In this document: positions 17,438 to 27,417 of the stretch, piece after piece | Position numbering within the stretch: the first letter of the stretch is position 1 | Layout: every line of letters starts with the position of its first letter | Assembly: GCA_031269095.1 (NCBI GenBank) | Contig: JAIRWI010000002.1 | Coordinates: forward strand, 1 to 64,000 | From: Holosporales bacterium | GTDB taxonomy: Bacteria > Pseudomonadota > Alphaproteobacteria > RUG11792 | Direction: 5' to 3' | DNA: 64,000 nt | The notes under the pieces: model-generated | Database searches by the model: none | What the model was told of the DNA's origin: nothing | The model's input: the letters and a program-made list of their open reading frames with translations, nothing else | Made by a program: the position numbers and the translations under genes

Positions 17438-18358
17438 ATGAGCTTAGAAAACAAACTATCAAAATTTGGAAAGTGGTTGGATAATATTTCAAAAAAATGC
17501 GGAGATTTATTATCTGTAATTTTCGTTATTAAAAATCCTAAAAAAAAAGAAATGCAGAGCCCAGTTATTTCGACGTATTCCATATTAATCTTTGATAGTT
17601 TTATTGCCTTTTTATCAATTTTTATATCAATTCACCTACGAGTTGGTATGGATTTTTTAGATTATTCCCCCGTATATATAATTAAAAATATGTTGGTATT
17701 TGGTTTAGTTAGTTCGAGTATTTTTCTTTTCCTTCAAACCTATCAATCTTTTTGGAAATATACTTCCGTAGAAGATATTATTCCCGTATTCTTCTCAGTT
17801 ATTCTGTCGAATATAATTTTTTTCCCTCTAATGATGCTAATGAATCAGGAAGATTTTCTTCCATACTCTGTTCTAGTTATTAATGTTTTTGTTCTAGCTA
17901 TTATTCTCATTATTCCTCGATTTATCACTAAAATTCTTTATAATAGTAGGGTTAATAAACAGAAAAGGATAGATGCTTTAACAAAAATCGAAGAAAGAGC
18001 TATTGAAATTCCGGAAATACTTCTTATTGGTTCTCCGAGTTCTATAGATATTTTTTTAAATGAAGTTATATCTAATGATGATATCCAGTTTAACTTTGAA
18101 CCCGTCGGAATACTTTCGCTTGACCAACTCGATACTGGAAGAGCGATAAAGGGAGTTCCAATTCTTGGGAGCGTACGACAAGTTGGATATGTTATGAAAA
18201 CGTTGGCTCAAGATGGTGTGTTTCCAAGACAAATCATGATCGCAGAAAAGTCTATTCACGAAGATATGAAAAAATTCCTAATTTCATATGCACAAGAGAA
18301 GGGGATATTACTTATGCATGTATTTCATAAATATACGTTCAATACTGTTATGGAGTGA
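17438..18358 (+). CDS. CapD/WbpM-like membrane protein lacking the epimerase domain
   Basis: The 306-residue product has four transmembrane segments at about 45-165 and a Rossmann-like nucleotide-binding domain (EILLIGSPSSIDIFLNEVI ... GVPILGSVRQVGYVMKTLAQ). This is the N-terminal half of CapD/WbpM-type nucleoside-sugar dehydratases. Full-length proteins are about 600-650 residues with a C-terminal SDR catalytic domain; here translation stops after HKYTFNTVME and no such domain follows in any frame. It may be a decayed glycan gene or a repurposed membrane protein. GTG/ATG choices do not change this view. Confidence 0.75.
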   Translation: MSLENKLSKFGKWLDNISKKCGDLLSVIFVIKNPKKKEMQSPVISTYSILIFDSFIAFLSIFISIHLRVGMDFLDYSPVYIIKNMLVFGLVSSSIFLFLQTYQSFWKYTSVEDIIPVFFSVILSNIIFFPLMMLMNQEDFLPYSVLVINVFVLAIILIIPRFITKILYNSRVNKQKRIDALTKIEERAIEIPEILLIGSPSSIDIFLNEVISNDDIQFNFEPVGILSLDQLDTGRAIKGVPILGSVRQVGYVMKTLAQDGVFPRQIMIAEKSIHEDMKKFLISYAQEKGILLMHVFHKYTFNTVME

Positions 18359-18381
18359 GTTAAATATTTCCAAAATCTTAG

Positions 18382-18411
18382 TTTTTTAATTAATTTATTT
18401 AAATTAAAAAA
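18382..18411. terminator. AT-only hairpin between convergent genes
   Basis: TTTTTTAATT and AATTAAAAAA form a perfect 10-bp stem with a 10-base loop, between the CapD-like gene and rnpA, which converge. It could act as a weak bidirectional terminator; the lack of G-C pairs keeps confidence low. Confidence 0.3.
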
Positions 18412-18486
18412 GGTGTTTTTTAATAATATATAGTTAAGTTTTAAAAGAAATATCATAACTTAGAAATACGCCCGTTAGGATTTTTT

Positions 18487-18825
18487 TTAGACCTCGATTT
18501 CTGTCATTGCCTTCACTTTTTTTATTGCATAAGAAAAATCAGAGTGAAAAACTGAAAAATCTATAATAGGCGTGTTTTTATTAGCTATACAAACAAATGC
18601 GAAATCATTAGGCAGTAAAATTTCAAATTCTTGAACAATATGTCTAAGCCTTCTCTTCGCTCTATTTCGCAAAATTGCATTTCCAACTTTTTTGCTTGCC
18701 GTATAACCAACTACCTTTTCGCCATTAGATCTCATATAAATGAGTATTAAACTTTTTGTTTTAATTGAAACGCCATTGGCATAAATTTTCAAAAAATCTG
18801 GTCTTTTCTTTATTGTTTTAATCAT
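18487..18825 (-). CDS. rnpA: Ribonuclease P protein component
   Basis: The 112-residue basic protein has the RnpA signature: RPDFLKIYANG at the N-terminus, GYTASKKVGNAILRNRAKRR near 38-58, then LRHIVQ. It binds the catalytic RNA of RNase P, which matures tRNA 5' ends. The usual upstream neighbour rpmH is absent: uppP is divergent 70 bases away. Confidence 0.94.
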   Translation of the reverse strand: MIKTIKKRPDFLKIYANGVSIKTKSLILIYMRSNGEKVVGYTASKKVGNAILRNRAKRRLRHIVQEFEILLPNDFAFVCIANKNTPIIDFSVFHSDFSYAIKKVKAMTEIEV

Positions 18826-18895
18826 TATAATCTCTTTATATTAGGAAGGTAATTTTTTAACATAATAACTTTTATCGAAAAACGGAGCCACAAGA

Positions 18896-19672
18896 ATGCA
18901 GGGTTTAAATTTACTCATTATGAGTTTTGTTCAGGGAATCGGCGAAATTTTGCCAATAAGCTCCTCTATTAATTTGTTTTTTGCTAAAAAGTTATTTGAT
19001 GTAGATTTTTTTAATTTCTCACTAAAAATTGCATTACACGCAGGAAGTTTAATAGCTATCCTGCTATATTTTGGGAAGGAAGTTCTCAATATATTTAAGG
19101 CATTTTTTGTAAAAGAAAGAAGACTGAAAGAATCATATTTTTGGCATCTCGTGGTGGGAACAATACCTGTTACAATTTTGGGATATATAGGAAGGGATTA
19201 TGTGGTCCAATTTAACGACAAACAAACAATGGGGGTATTATGTATATTTTTTGGAATATTTTTATATATAATAGACAAGTTATCTCCTCTTAAATCAAAA
19301 AAAAGCATAACAATTCCTAAAGCTTTTATCGTAGGTTTATTTCAAGCAATAGCGATATTTCCTGGGGTAAGTAGACTTGGAATTACTATAACGGCATGCC
19401 GTATGGTTGGGCTGGATCGAAAAAAATCCATATTTTTTGCACTTCTTTTAGCAATTCCGAGCATTTTAGGCTCACTTTGTTTGGAATTATTTAAAACTTC
19501 CAAAATTATCTTTTTTTCAAATATAGCTATGATCGGAATGGGAATAACCGCACTTATAAGCATAGTAGCAATAATTCCATGTATTAGTTTTATGGAGAAA
19601 AAAGGATTCTTTGCTATTATGTTGTATAGGTGTACCATCGGCATGTTAATCTTCCTTGTTGTAAGTAAATAA
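18896..19672 (+). CDS. uppP: Undecaprenyl-diphosphate phosphatase UppP (BacA)
   Basis: The 258-residue integral membrane protein has the two BacA motifs, EILPISSSINLFF near 17-29 and FPGVSRLGITITACRMVG near 155-172, with eight or so hydrophobic segments. It recycles the lipid carrier for peptidoglycan and other glycans. The second motif reads RLGIT where most members have RSGxT, a small deviation. A 2-base gap separates it from ftsY, so they are likely co-transcribed. Confidence 0.95.
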   Translation: MQGLNLLIMSFVQGIGEILPISSSINLFFAKKLFDVDFFNFSLKIALHAGSLIAILLYFGKEVLNIFKAFFVKERRLKESYFWHLVVGTIPVTILGYIGRDYVVQFNDKQTMGVLCIFFGIFLYIIDKLSPLKSKKSITIPKAFIVGLFQAIAIFPGVSRLGITITACRMVGLDRKKSIFFALLLAIPSILGSLCLELFKTSKIIFFSNIAMIGMGITALISIVAIIPCISFMEKKGFFAIMLYRCTIGMLIFLVVSK

Positions 19673-19674
19673 TA

Positions 19675-20475
19675 ATGTGGTTTTTTAAAAAATCTATTAA
19701 AGATACAAAAATTTTTGATATTGAAGAATCCTTAATTGAAGCGGATTTTGGACCAAAACTTGCAGAGATTATTTCCCAAAAAATCCAAAAAGATCCGCAA
19801 ATTTCTCTAGAAACGATTATAGAAACAATGATTACCCCGTTTATAGAGATAATTCCTACAAATTTTTATAAAAAGCCAACAACCATTATGCTTATTGGGG
19901 TTAATGGATCGGGAAAAACAACTACCATTGCCAAGCTTGCAAACCTATTCATTAATAAGGGGTTAAGCGTCGACATAGCAGCATGCGATACTTTTAGAGT
20001 TGCAGCAACTGAGCAACTCACCGTTTTAGCCGATAAACTTGGTGCTTTTACATTTAAAGCAAAAGATTCTAAACAAGATCCGGCAAGTGTTGCCTATGAT
20101 GCTGTATCAAAAACGAACAAGGACATATTGCTTATAGATACCGCTGGGAGACTACAAAACAATACAAACTTAATGAACGAACTCAATAAAATTGCTAGTG
20201 TTTTAAAAAAAATAGATAAAAATGCCCCGGATTATACCTACATCACAATAGATGCTACAACCGGTCAAAATGCTCTCGATCAGGTTATACAATTTAATAA
20301 ATTTTGCAAAATATCTGGAATTATTTTGAATAAAATCGATGGTGGAGCGAAGGGAGGGGCAATTGTAAGAATCATAAACGAACTTCAAATTCCGATTATT
20401 GCAGTTGGAATTGGCGAAAACATGGGGGATATTGAGAATTTTGATATAAATAGATTTCTAAGTAAGCTTGCTTAA
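19675..20475 (+). CDS. ftsY: Signal recognition particle receptor FtsY
   Basis: The 266-residue product is a nearly minimal NG-domain FtsY. G1 is GVNGSGKTTTIAKLA near 75, followed by DTFRVAATEQL, DTAGRLQNN and NKIDGGAKGGA, and it ends GVGENMGDIENFDINRFLSK. FtsY docks the SRP-ribosome complex at the membrane. The acidic, membrane-targeting A domain of enterobacterial FtsY is missing, as in other small alphaproteobacterial homologues. It is directly downstream of uppP. Confidence 0.96.
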   Translation: MWFFKKSIKDTKIFDIEESLIEADFGPKLAEIISQKIQKDPQISLETIIETMITPFIEIIPTNFYKKPTTIMLIGVNGSGKTTTIAKLANLFINKGLSVDIAACDTFRVAATEQLTVLADKLGAFTFKAKDSKQDPASVAYDAVSKTNKDILLIDTAGRLQNNTNLMNELNKIASVLKKIDKNAPDYTYITIDATTGQNALDQVIQFNKFCKISGIILNKIDGGAKGGAIVRIINELQIPIIAVGIGENMGDIENFDINRFLSKLA

Positions 20476-20526
20476 GTAGATCCAGAATTGACCTTGTTCA
20501 TACCTAATGGTAACAAGTTGGTTTAA

Positions 20527-20634
20527 TACACTCGTTCTAGTTGGCAATAGGTTAATTTTTTAAAACCTATTCCCCAAGAATTACTGATATTTTCGGTACA
20601 TTTGTCGATATCAATATTAACTGGAACAACTATA
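20527..20634 (+). repeat. Dispersed repeat, subtype A, full copy
   Basis: Left end TACACTCGTTCTAGTTGGC and right end ATTAACTGGAACAACTATA are imperfect inverted repeats. The core is AAAACCTATTCCCCAAGAAT then TACTGATATTTTCGG. It lies downstream of ftsY. Confidence 0.75.
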
Positions 20635-21188
20635 TAACCCCCCAAAACCTCAATGATTCTGGAGAAAATTATTTCAAAAATTACTTATCGTCGAATTAAC
20701 CAACTATAGGTCGCAAAATTTGTTTGATTGTAAATTGTTTTTAAAGTAAAAATTTTAAAATGCCTAAAAAATTAGGAATTAAATGGAGAAATAATTATTT
20801 TTTGTAAACCTAAATGAGTATATTTAGATAAGTAAATAAAAATAACAAACAAAGTATTTAACCAAGTTTTTGGGGGGATATACTATGTTTTTTGGAGAAT
20901 TAAAATATTTCTAAAAAAGATAAAAACATACAAGAATAAACAAAAAGGGGGAATTATAAAAAATTAATAAAAAAAACATATTATAAACTAATATACCTAT
21001 TCTCATATTCTACAGATCTTAATCCTATGAGAAAATTTTAAGGATAAGTTGGTCAAAAATTCAAAAGTATTGCATACAAATATATTTCTAATAATAAAGT
21101 ATTAGATTCTAACTTAGAAAATGAGAATACTTATATATTTAGCATTTATTATAAATTTTCAACTTGATGCTATAAAGCAACGCTACTA
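20635..21188. other. Gene-free AT-rich region before the large surface-protein gene
   Basis: No coding frame is convincing here. A weak promoter candidate, TTGCAT (21070-21075), 16 bases, TAATAA (21092-21097), lies about 90 bases before the 21189 start. G-rich patches TTTTTGGGGGGAT and AAAAAGGGGGAAT at about 20870 and 20945 are unexplained. Confidence 0.4.
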
Positions 21189-24100
21189 ATGTCGAAAGAC
21201 GTGTTTTCCCGTAATTGTTATGGGGGTGTAACGCGTATGTTTTCCGAATTAGTGAAACGTGAAGTGAGTAAGTTGATGCTTACTGCGTTTGTTCATGCGA
21301 GTATTTCTCCGGTATTTGCTGGTGGGTATAGTGTCGCCGGTGGGTATAGTGTCGAAATCAGTAGTACTTCTTTTTCAAGCAATATGGGCCACGATCTTCC
21401 TCTTCAGCCAGTACTTATGCCTATGCAGATGATATCTGTTTACCGCCCCCTCGTTTATCATCAACAATTTTCCCAAGAACCCCTAACAGGAGACACTACT
21501 TCTCTTCTTTTTCGGGCAGCTATACCAACTGCGGTGATGAGATCCAATAGTGAACAAAGACTAGCTAAACATCTAAGAGGAAAATTTGGGGGAACTCGCA
21601 GAACTCTTAGAAAGAGTAGTTTACTATTATCATCTCCCAGTTTTCCAAGCTATACAGGGGGAATTGATTCACAGGATGATGACCTTGCTGATATAATAAC
21701 GAAAAAAGAGACAGTTTATACCAAAGACTCAGCTGATCATATACCTAATGATGAAGAGGAGGAGGCGGAGGATAGGGAAATTGCTTCTTCAAGTTCCGGG
21801 AGTTTTTCAGATAGCAGAGAAGAGAGTTCTCCAATTGTTTATGCCTCACCAGAAGATGGCTCTATAATTCTGAAAAAGGTTGTTGACAAGGTTTCCGTTA
21901 CATATTCAACAGAAGAAACTGATAGCGTTAAAAAAACAGATGCAGAGGTTTTGCATGGCTTTTCTTTAGATATTAAAGATTTAGGAACATTTCTGCTAAA
22001 TGGAAAACAGCTTGTATTCAAAGCGAAAGAAAAATTAACTGAATCATTAAAAATCAAATTCGAGGGAACAGTTCTACTTTCGGATACTATTCACCAGGAT
22101 AGTTTGCATGTGCAATCTGAATCCGTCGTTGTTATGCCAGGCAACCATCTAAACCTAAAAGAGTTACATTTTACTTCTATTACTTCCAGTAAAACTCCTT
22201 CAGATACTGTTACTAACTGTCTTCTTTTGGGAAAAGATTCATCTTTAAAAGTGGAGTCTTTGATCGCAGATGATTCTTTGCTTGTAAACAATGGGAACCT
22301 TTGTATAAGTAAGAAAATGTCTTTTAATAGAGGAAAATTATTTAATTATGGAACAATAGAAACAGCGGCAAACCCCACAACTATTCGTGGATTATCGAGT
22401 TTTGTAAATGCGGAGAAAGCGGAAATTAGGGCTTCTGGTAAACTTATTTTAGAATCAGACGGGCTTGTAAATACTGGATTAATACAAGGTTCGCAGATAG
22501 ATATCATAACAACAAGCTTTTTTGAAAATAATGGAGAATTTGAAACAGATATCGGGCTCAGCATACAAACATTTGGGAACGCAATTAATAGAGGCAAATT
22601 GCTTGGGAAATCTGGAAAAATCGATATTGGAGGTGGAAAATTTCTTCAGGATCAGGAACAAGCTGAAATAAAATCAGCAATAATTGAGTTTTCCCCTACT
22701 CAAAAAGCACTGATAAAAGAAGGATCAGTAATTGCTGAGACAGGAACGGTAGTTGGAAATTTTTCTAGTGGAATAGGTGCGAAATTAATATTCAGCAAAA
22801 TGCTAAAGCTTTCAGGCACTTCAACTAGTTTTTCAAGTCTATCACCGGTAGTTACATCAAAAATTGTCGGAGAAGGTAGATTTAAAGCTCTATATACAGA
22901 GGTTGCTGAAATAGAAAGTAATGGAAACTTGGTTATTGTATCGGATAGTCTTCCAAAATTAAAAAAACTAGTAGGAAAAGCGGATTCGAAACTACATATA
23001 GAAGCTGATTCCCTGCCACTTGAAGATTTCGACAGTTTTAGTGGTAATCTGATGATAAGAGCGAACCTGAGCGGATTACGAGCAATAAGACTTATAAATG
23101 AAATAAAACTTAGATTTTTAAAAGGCACCGTTTCTCACCTGCCAAATATTACAGTTTTAAATCATTCTGCAAAGTTTGTTGTCGACGAAGGGGTGAGTCT
23201 CATAGGTTTAAAAACGGTTTTTAATTTAGGGACAACAGTGTTTAAAACGGCTCTAGCAGGGCTTGAAACCATATACAACGGCAGAGATGCAGAGATGCAA
23301 TTACTGGATAAAGTCGAAGTTCAAGGTCGAGGCAAAAGTTTATCCACTGATGTGATAATAGATATAATTGGACCGCAAATCAGAGAATTAGATAAAGCTT
23401 CTCTAAATTTAACTATAAAAGCACTTTTATCAAAAGATAAAAAATTTTCTATTGAAGAAGCTTTGAAAAGTGCTCTTGGAGGGAAAGCGGAGGGGGTTAT
23501 TGAAAGTGTTGTACATAAATTAGAAGAATTGAATATCAGGAAGTATTTGGAGATAGCAGACGTATTTAACGAGGGCAAGATGTTAATATCTCCAAAAAAA
23601 GTTGCTGCTGTCAAAGACAAAAATACAATATATCAGGATATGGTAATATATGGAGTTTACAGAGGTCTTCAAGATTCTGTATTGAAATATGAAAAAGGAG
23701 CTAGCACAATTGCCTACGACTACAAAAACGAAGGGATAATAGAGTCTTCATCTAGTAAGCATATTTTAGAAGACAATGTTAAAGTTAAGAACTTTGGGAG
23801 AATTCTTGCTAAGAATGTGGATTACAAGGCTTCCACCTTTCATGGTGATATAGCTCTCGATGAATTACCTTTTACTTTGATTCCGTCTCAAGAAGGAGTA
23901 AAAACCTTACAAGATCAGGTTTTAGAAATAAGAACTAGCGATAATCCAGTCGTGGTTAGTAAGGATGTATATTTTCCATATCATGTTAAAATATATGCTC
24001 CGTCTTTTACAAATAGCGCCAAGTTCGAGACAGGGAAATTAACAGTAGAGACTACTGGTAACTTTACAAACACTAAATACAAAAAGATTTTCGCTGAAGA

Positions 24101-26702
24101 CGATATTATGATATCTGCAGCTACTTTGGATAATACATACGCTCATCTGCGATCTTTTAAAAATATAGTAATAAACCTAACTGGGAGCTTGATTAATAAG
24201 GGAAAGGACCTCCCTTGCGTTGAGAATATTCCTTACACTTATTATGATATTAGTTACGGGCCGGTGTGTTATGATGCTGATAATATATCATATAGGCAAG
24301 CCAGTATCGTATCTTCAGAAAAGTCTAAAACATTCCCTATTAAACATACACAATGGGGAAGCACAGGGTTTATAGGTTCTGGGCACACGCTAATAATAAA
24401 CACGGCTAGTGGTATACATAACGAATCTGGGTTGTTAAGAGCCATCAACTTAATTGATATAACAAGTAAAGATAATGTGCATAACCAGGCTGGGATAATA
24501 TATTCAGAGGGAGCCGTCCAAATAAAAGGAAGCACTCTAGATAATGGATATCCTCCGGAAAGTGTAAGTATTGGATATGATCCTTCAAAACCCATTGGCT
24601 CAAATAAATATGTGTTAAGTACAGAAAAATATGAAAAAAAGGTTCCAATAAAGGAATGGTGTCAGCGTGTAATAAAAATTATTGATAAATCACATGCCTT
24701 GGTGAGATCGGAAATTGAAGTGGTAGGTCATAAAACTGAATGGCGTACCAAGCAAGTACGAAAACCAGTGTATATAATCACAGGTTACCAAACAAGTCCT
24801 GATCCTCTAATGCTCAGCGCTTCTCCGGGATATATATTGGCAGATTCTGACATAAGGTTGGACATTCCAAGAAGCAGTAATATAGGGAAAGTAGTCGCAG
24901 GAAATGATTTATATCTCGATGGTTCCCTCCAGACAAGAGGGGTAAATTTGGCAGGAGGAAATTCAAAATGGACTATGATCGCTGGCAGTGATAACGTTAG
25001 AAGTCACTTTGAAGAAGGTAATTTTGAGTACCTTTTTGTATCTGCAATGAATATAGGATTTGAAGTAAAAAATCGCTTTAAATCAGATGAAAAACATTAC
25101 ACATTCACCGAAGAAGAGAATACTGTCCCTAGTAGTAGTGAGGAGTTTACATCAAGTAAAGTTCAGGCCCCAATTCCAGATACTTTTCAGGTAGAAATGG
25201 ATTCTTTATTAACTTCTGGTAGTATTGTGATAAACCCCGAAGGTGTCAGTGTATTTAACGGAAAAAAAGTACAGAAACATAACAAGAAAAGCATACTTCT
25301 CCAAAACCATTTAATGAGTGAACCCGGTATGGGGTATCTAGAATCGCTAAGGGGTGAAATCATGGGAATAGCCAGTACGAAAACCCTACAGGAAGAATCA
25401 ATGGCGGGAAGGGAAGAGAACTTGGTAACGGACGGAAAATCAGAACGGTTTGATCCTCAAATCAGGATGGATCCAGAATTCGCCGCTGGTAATGGGGGAG
25501 TAAAATCCATTTCGATTAGAGAGACATTTTTGGATATGCCAGGCTTGGAGAGTTCTGATCCACAAATACTTGTACACCTTACAACCTTAAAAAATCTAAG
25601 AAAAATAGGCAATCCACTAGCGGTTCTTGGGGGAATTTTTACAGACAGATATATCGGCGAAATTTCATTCAGCAAAAGGACTCCAAGTATTTGGAAAAAG
25701 GTGGGAAAACCGCTACAACCTGGGCGTAATTTGGGGATTTTACTGTTAAAAACCGACGGGGATATACGCAGCATTGAAACAGAAAAAATAGCTGCACCCG
25801 CTACCATATCTGGGGATGAAGATGCTAGCAGTAGCAGCGGTTCGCGTGTCGTAGCCTTTGGAGATGGCAGTATTCCTCTTACCACGGCTCTGTCCCCATT
25901 TCCAATAACGGATGAAGAGCATAGTAGTAGCAGTAGCAGTAGTAGCAGTAGTAGCAGTAGTAGTAGTAGTAGCAGTAGCAGTAGTAGCAGCAGTAGTAGT
26001 AGCAGCAAGTTAGAAAAACAAACAATACCATTAACTGGAGATAACCTTTTTGTTAATATCGGAAATACAGTTTATAGCGGGACTCAAATCAAAGCAAAAA
26101 CGATCGAATTCATTGTTCGCGGAAATATTACAACAGAAACCATGATGGACCTATTCCATACTGAGGGAACCCCTATAATAGACATAAATACAAGCCTGAA
26201 CGGACTTTTTAATGCCTTTACTACTACTACTACTTTTTCAATGTTTCCGACAATACGAATTGCAAACGAAAAGGTTGTTAATGAACTGTTTGATAAAGCT
26301 GCAAAAACCATAGGAGAGCGAGAGTTTTATACCAAGGTTGGTGAGTTACTCCATAAAAAATCAACCAGAACAGGCCTTATCCCAGACGGGTATATAACAT
26401 TTTCTGGCACAGAACACATATCCGAAGCAAAAAAGAAACTGAATGAAAGGGGTGATACACAACAACAATCTCAACATACCAGAAAATATAGTGCTTTTAA
26501 CCTATGTTTGGCAGAACTCCTCACCTCCAGTACCTCGGTAGATGAATTTAAAAGACTACAATCCGACTTTATTATCCAAAGGCTGGAAGGAGGTACTAGC
26601 TTGAAACAAGCAAGGGAGGAAATAAAGATAATTTCCTATGGAGGAGTTGCCAATATCGCTGTTTTTAAACAGAGAATGGTCGCTCTCTTTTTAGGAAAAT
26701 AA
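21189..26702 (+). CDS. Giant surface/secreted protein, haemagglutinin-like, with poly-serine tract
   Basis: The 1837-residue product has an N-terminal export signal; methionine 17 (21237) starts a cleaner one (SKLMLTAFVHASISPVFA) and is preceded by a G-rich stretch, so the true start is open. An acidic Ser-rich segment lies at about 165-225. Residues 280-1000 show many short beta-strand units with recurring asparagine-glycine turns (LVNNGNLCISKK, LFNYGTIE, LVNTGLIQGSQIDI, FENNGEFE), as expected for a right-handed beta-helix of the filamentous-haemagglutinin type. Serines 1579-1606 form an unbroken run of 28, all AGT/AGC. The C-terminus is helical and charged. No TpsB transporter gene is nearby, so the export route is unknown. 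An adhesin role is inference. Confidence 0.8.
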   Translation: MSKDVFSRNCYGGVTRMFSELVKREVSKLMLTAFVHASISPVFAGGYSVAGGYSVEISSTSFSSNMGHDLPLQPVLMPMQMISVYRPLVYHQQFSQEPLTGDTTSLLFRAAIPTAVMRSNSEQRLAKHLRGKFGGTRRTLRKSSLLLSSPSFPSYTGGIDSQDDDLADIITKKETVYTKDSADHIPNDEEEEAEDREIASSSSGSFSDSREESSPIVYASPEDGSIILKKVVDKVSVTYSTEETDSVKKTDAEVLHGFSLDIKDLGTFLLNGKQLVFKAKEKLTESLKIKFEGTVLLSDTIHQDSLHVQSESVVVMPGNHLNLKELHFTSITSSKTPSDTVTNCLLLGKDSSLKVESLIADDSLLVNNGNLCISKKMSFNRGKLFNYGTIETAANPTTIRGLSSFVNAEKAEIRASGKLILESDGLVNTGLIQGSQIDIITTSFFENNGEFETDIGLSIQTFGNAINRGKLLGKSGKIDIGGGKFLQDQEQAEIKSAIIEFSPTQKALIKEGSVIAETGTVVGNFSSGIGAKLIFSKMLKLSGTSTSFSSLSPVVTSKIVGEGRFKALYTEVAEIESNGNLVIVSDSLPKLKKLVGKADSKLHIEADSLPLEDFDSFSGNLMIRANLSGLRAIRLINEIKLRFLKGTVSHLPNITVLNHSAKFVVDEGVSLIGLKTVFNLGTTVFKTALAGLETIYNGRDAEMQLLDKVEVQGRGKSLSTDVIIDIIGPQIRELDKASLNLTIKALLSKDKKFSIEEALKSALGGKAEGVIESVVHKLEELNIRKYLEIADVFNEGKMLISPKKVAAVKDKNTIYQDMVIYGVYRGLQDSVLKYEKGASTIAYDYKNEGIIESSSSKHILEDNVKVKNFGRILAKNVDYKASTFHGDIALDELPFTLIPSQEGVKTLQDQVLEIRTSDNPVVVSKDVYFPYHVKIYAPSFTNSAKFETGKLTVETTGNFTNTKYKKIFAEDDIMISAATLDNTYAHLRSFKNIVINLTGSLINKGKDLPCVENIPYTYYDISYGPVCYDADNISYRQASIVSSEKSKTFPIKHTQWGSTGFIGSGHTLIINTASGIHNESGLLRAINLIDITSKDNVHNQAGIIYSEGAVQIKGSTLDNGYPPESVSIGYDPSKPIGSNKYVLSTEKYEKKVPIKEWCQRVIKIIDKSHALVRSEIEVVGHKTEWRTKQVRKPVYIITGYQTSPDPLMLSASPGYILADSDIRLDIPRSSNIGKVVAGNDLYLDGSLQTRGVNLAGGNSKWTMIAGSDNVRSHFEEGNFEYLFVSAMNIGFEVKNRFKSDEKHYTFTEEENTVPSSSEEFTSSKVQAPIPDTFQVEMDSLLTSGSIVINPEGVSVFNGKKVQKHNKKSILLQNHLMSEPGMGYLESLRGEIMGIASTKTLQEESMAGREENLVTDGKSERFDPQIRMDPEFAAGNGGVKSISIRETFLDMPGLESSDPQILVHLTTLKNLRKIGNPLAVLGGIFTDRYIGEISFSKRTPSIWKKVGKPLQPGRNLGILLLKTDGDIRSIETEKIAAPATISGDEDASSSSGSRVVAFGDGSIPLTTALSPFPITDEEHSSSSSSSSSSSSSSSSSSSSSSSSSSSSKLEKQTIPLTGDNLFVNIGNTVYSGTQIKAKTIEFIVRGNITTETMMDLFHTEGTPIIDINTSLNGLFNAFTTTTTFSMFPTIRIANEKVVNELFDKAAKTIGEREFYTKVGELLHKKSTRTGLIPDGYITFSGTEHISEAKKKLNERGDTQQQSQHTRKYSAFNLCLAELLTSSTSVDEFKRLQSDFIIQRLEGGTSLKQAREEIKIISYGGVANIAVFKQRMVALFLGK
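25923..26006 (+). repeat. AGY trinucleotide microsatellite encoding 28 serines
   Basis: Twenty-eight codons in a row are AGT or AGC and none is TCN. That codon bias marks replication-slippage expansion, not protein-level selection for serine alone. Length changes would stay in frame and alter the tract length. Confidence 0.95.
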
Positions 26703-26769
26703 TAAAAAAAGGCTAAGAAAATCGATTTGTATATAAGTATAAAGCTTTTTAACAAGAATATTTTCTAAG

Positions 26770-27258
26770 TTACTTATTTAGAAACTGCCTGAAATTTTTA
26801 AAAACTTCAATATAAAGGTTTCTTTTGAAATGCACTGATAAACGTATGATATTCCCATATGTCATCCATTTCCACATGTCAAATTCGCTGTGATCAGATG
26901 TTTTAATGTTTATATCAGAATCATTTCCCGCAAACTGCAAAAGAAACCACTTTTGACGTTGGCCAACAAAGGATGAATCGTGTCTTCTAAGCCCATGAGG
27001 TATTGTATATTCGATCCACTGCTCAGTTTCTGCTAAAACTTGAAATTTATCCGTACCAACCTCTTCGAGCATCTCGCGTTTCATAGCCTCGGCTGGGGTT
27101 TCGTTTCCTTCTATCCCCCCCTGTGGCATCTGCCAAGATTTTTTCAGAAACCATGAAACCATTTTTGTGTTTATATTTGATCTTTTGCCGGCAAAAATCT
27201 TTTTTTCATCGTTAACCAAAACCATTCCGACACCATTTCTAAATTTATTCATTTTCAT
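26770..27258 (-). CDS. rppH: RNA pyrophosphohydrolase (Nudix family)
   Basis: The 162-residue protein begins FRNGVGMVLVNDEKKIFAGK and contains a complete Nudix box, GGIEGNETPAEAMKREMLEEVG near 46-67, preceded by SWQMPQ, the RppH/NudH signature. RppH converts 5'-triphosphate mRNA ends to monophosphate and triggers decay; the family also cleaves dinucleoside polyphosphates. The C-terminal FDMWKWMTYGNIIRLSVHFK fits the family. Confidence 0.94.
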   Translation of the reverse strand: MKMNKFRNGVGMVLVNDEKKIFAGKRSNINTKMVSWFLKKSWQMPQGGIEGNETPAEAMKREMLEEVGTDKFQVLAETEQWIEYTIPHGLRRHDSSFVGQRQKWFLLQFAGNDSDINIKTSDHSEFDMWKWMTYGNIIRLSVHFKRNLYIEVFKNFRQFLNK

Positions 27259-27417
27259 AATACTTTTTTTTTATTTTTCATACCCCTGCATAGTACCATA
27301 AAAAACGGTATTATGACCATCACGTAGTTACCTTTGAGATATTATAGGGCTCTGACAGCGGGGTATGGTTTTTTTGGTGTTCCACTCACGTATATTATTA
27401 TGCCAGCTAGCAATGGG
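27259..27417. other. Intergenic stretch without a recognisable gene
   Basis: Between the rppH start and the dispersed repeat I see no frame or RNA. A fragment TATGCCAGCTAGCAATGGGTAT just before 27418 echoes repeat ends and may be a degenerate piece of another copy. Confidence 0.4.

Noticed and set aside
20495-20520. CTTGTT...AACAAG hairpin after ftsY as a terminator
   Set aside because: Only 6 bp with a 13-base loop and no T run.
25457-26008. Minus-strand frame beginning with a run of about 28 leucines
   Set aside because: It is the antisense of the AGY serine tract and neighbouring codons of the 21189 gene; composition has no meaning as a protein and there is no ribosome-binding site.
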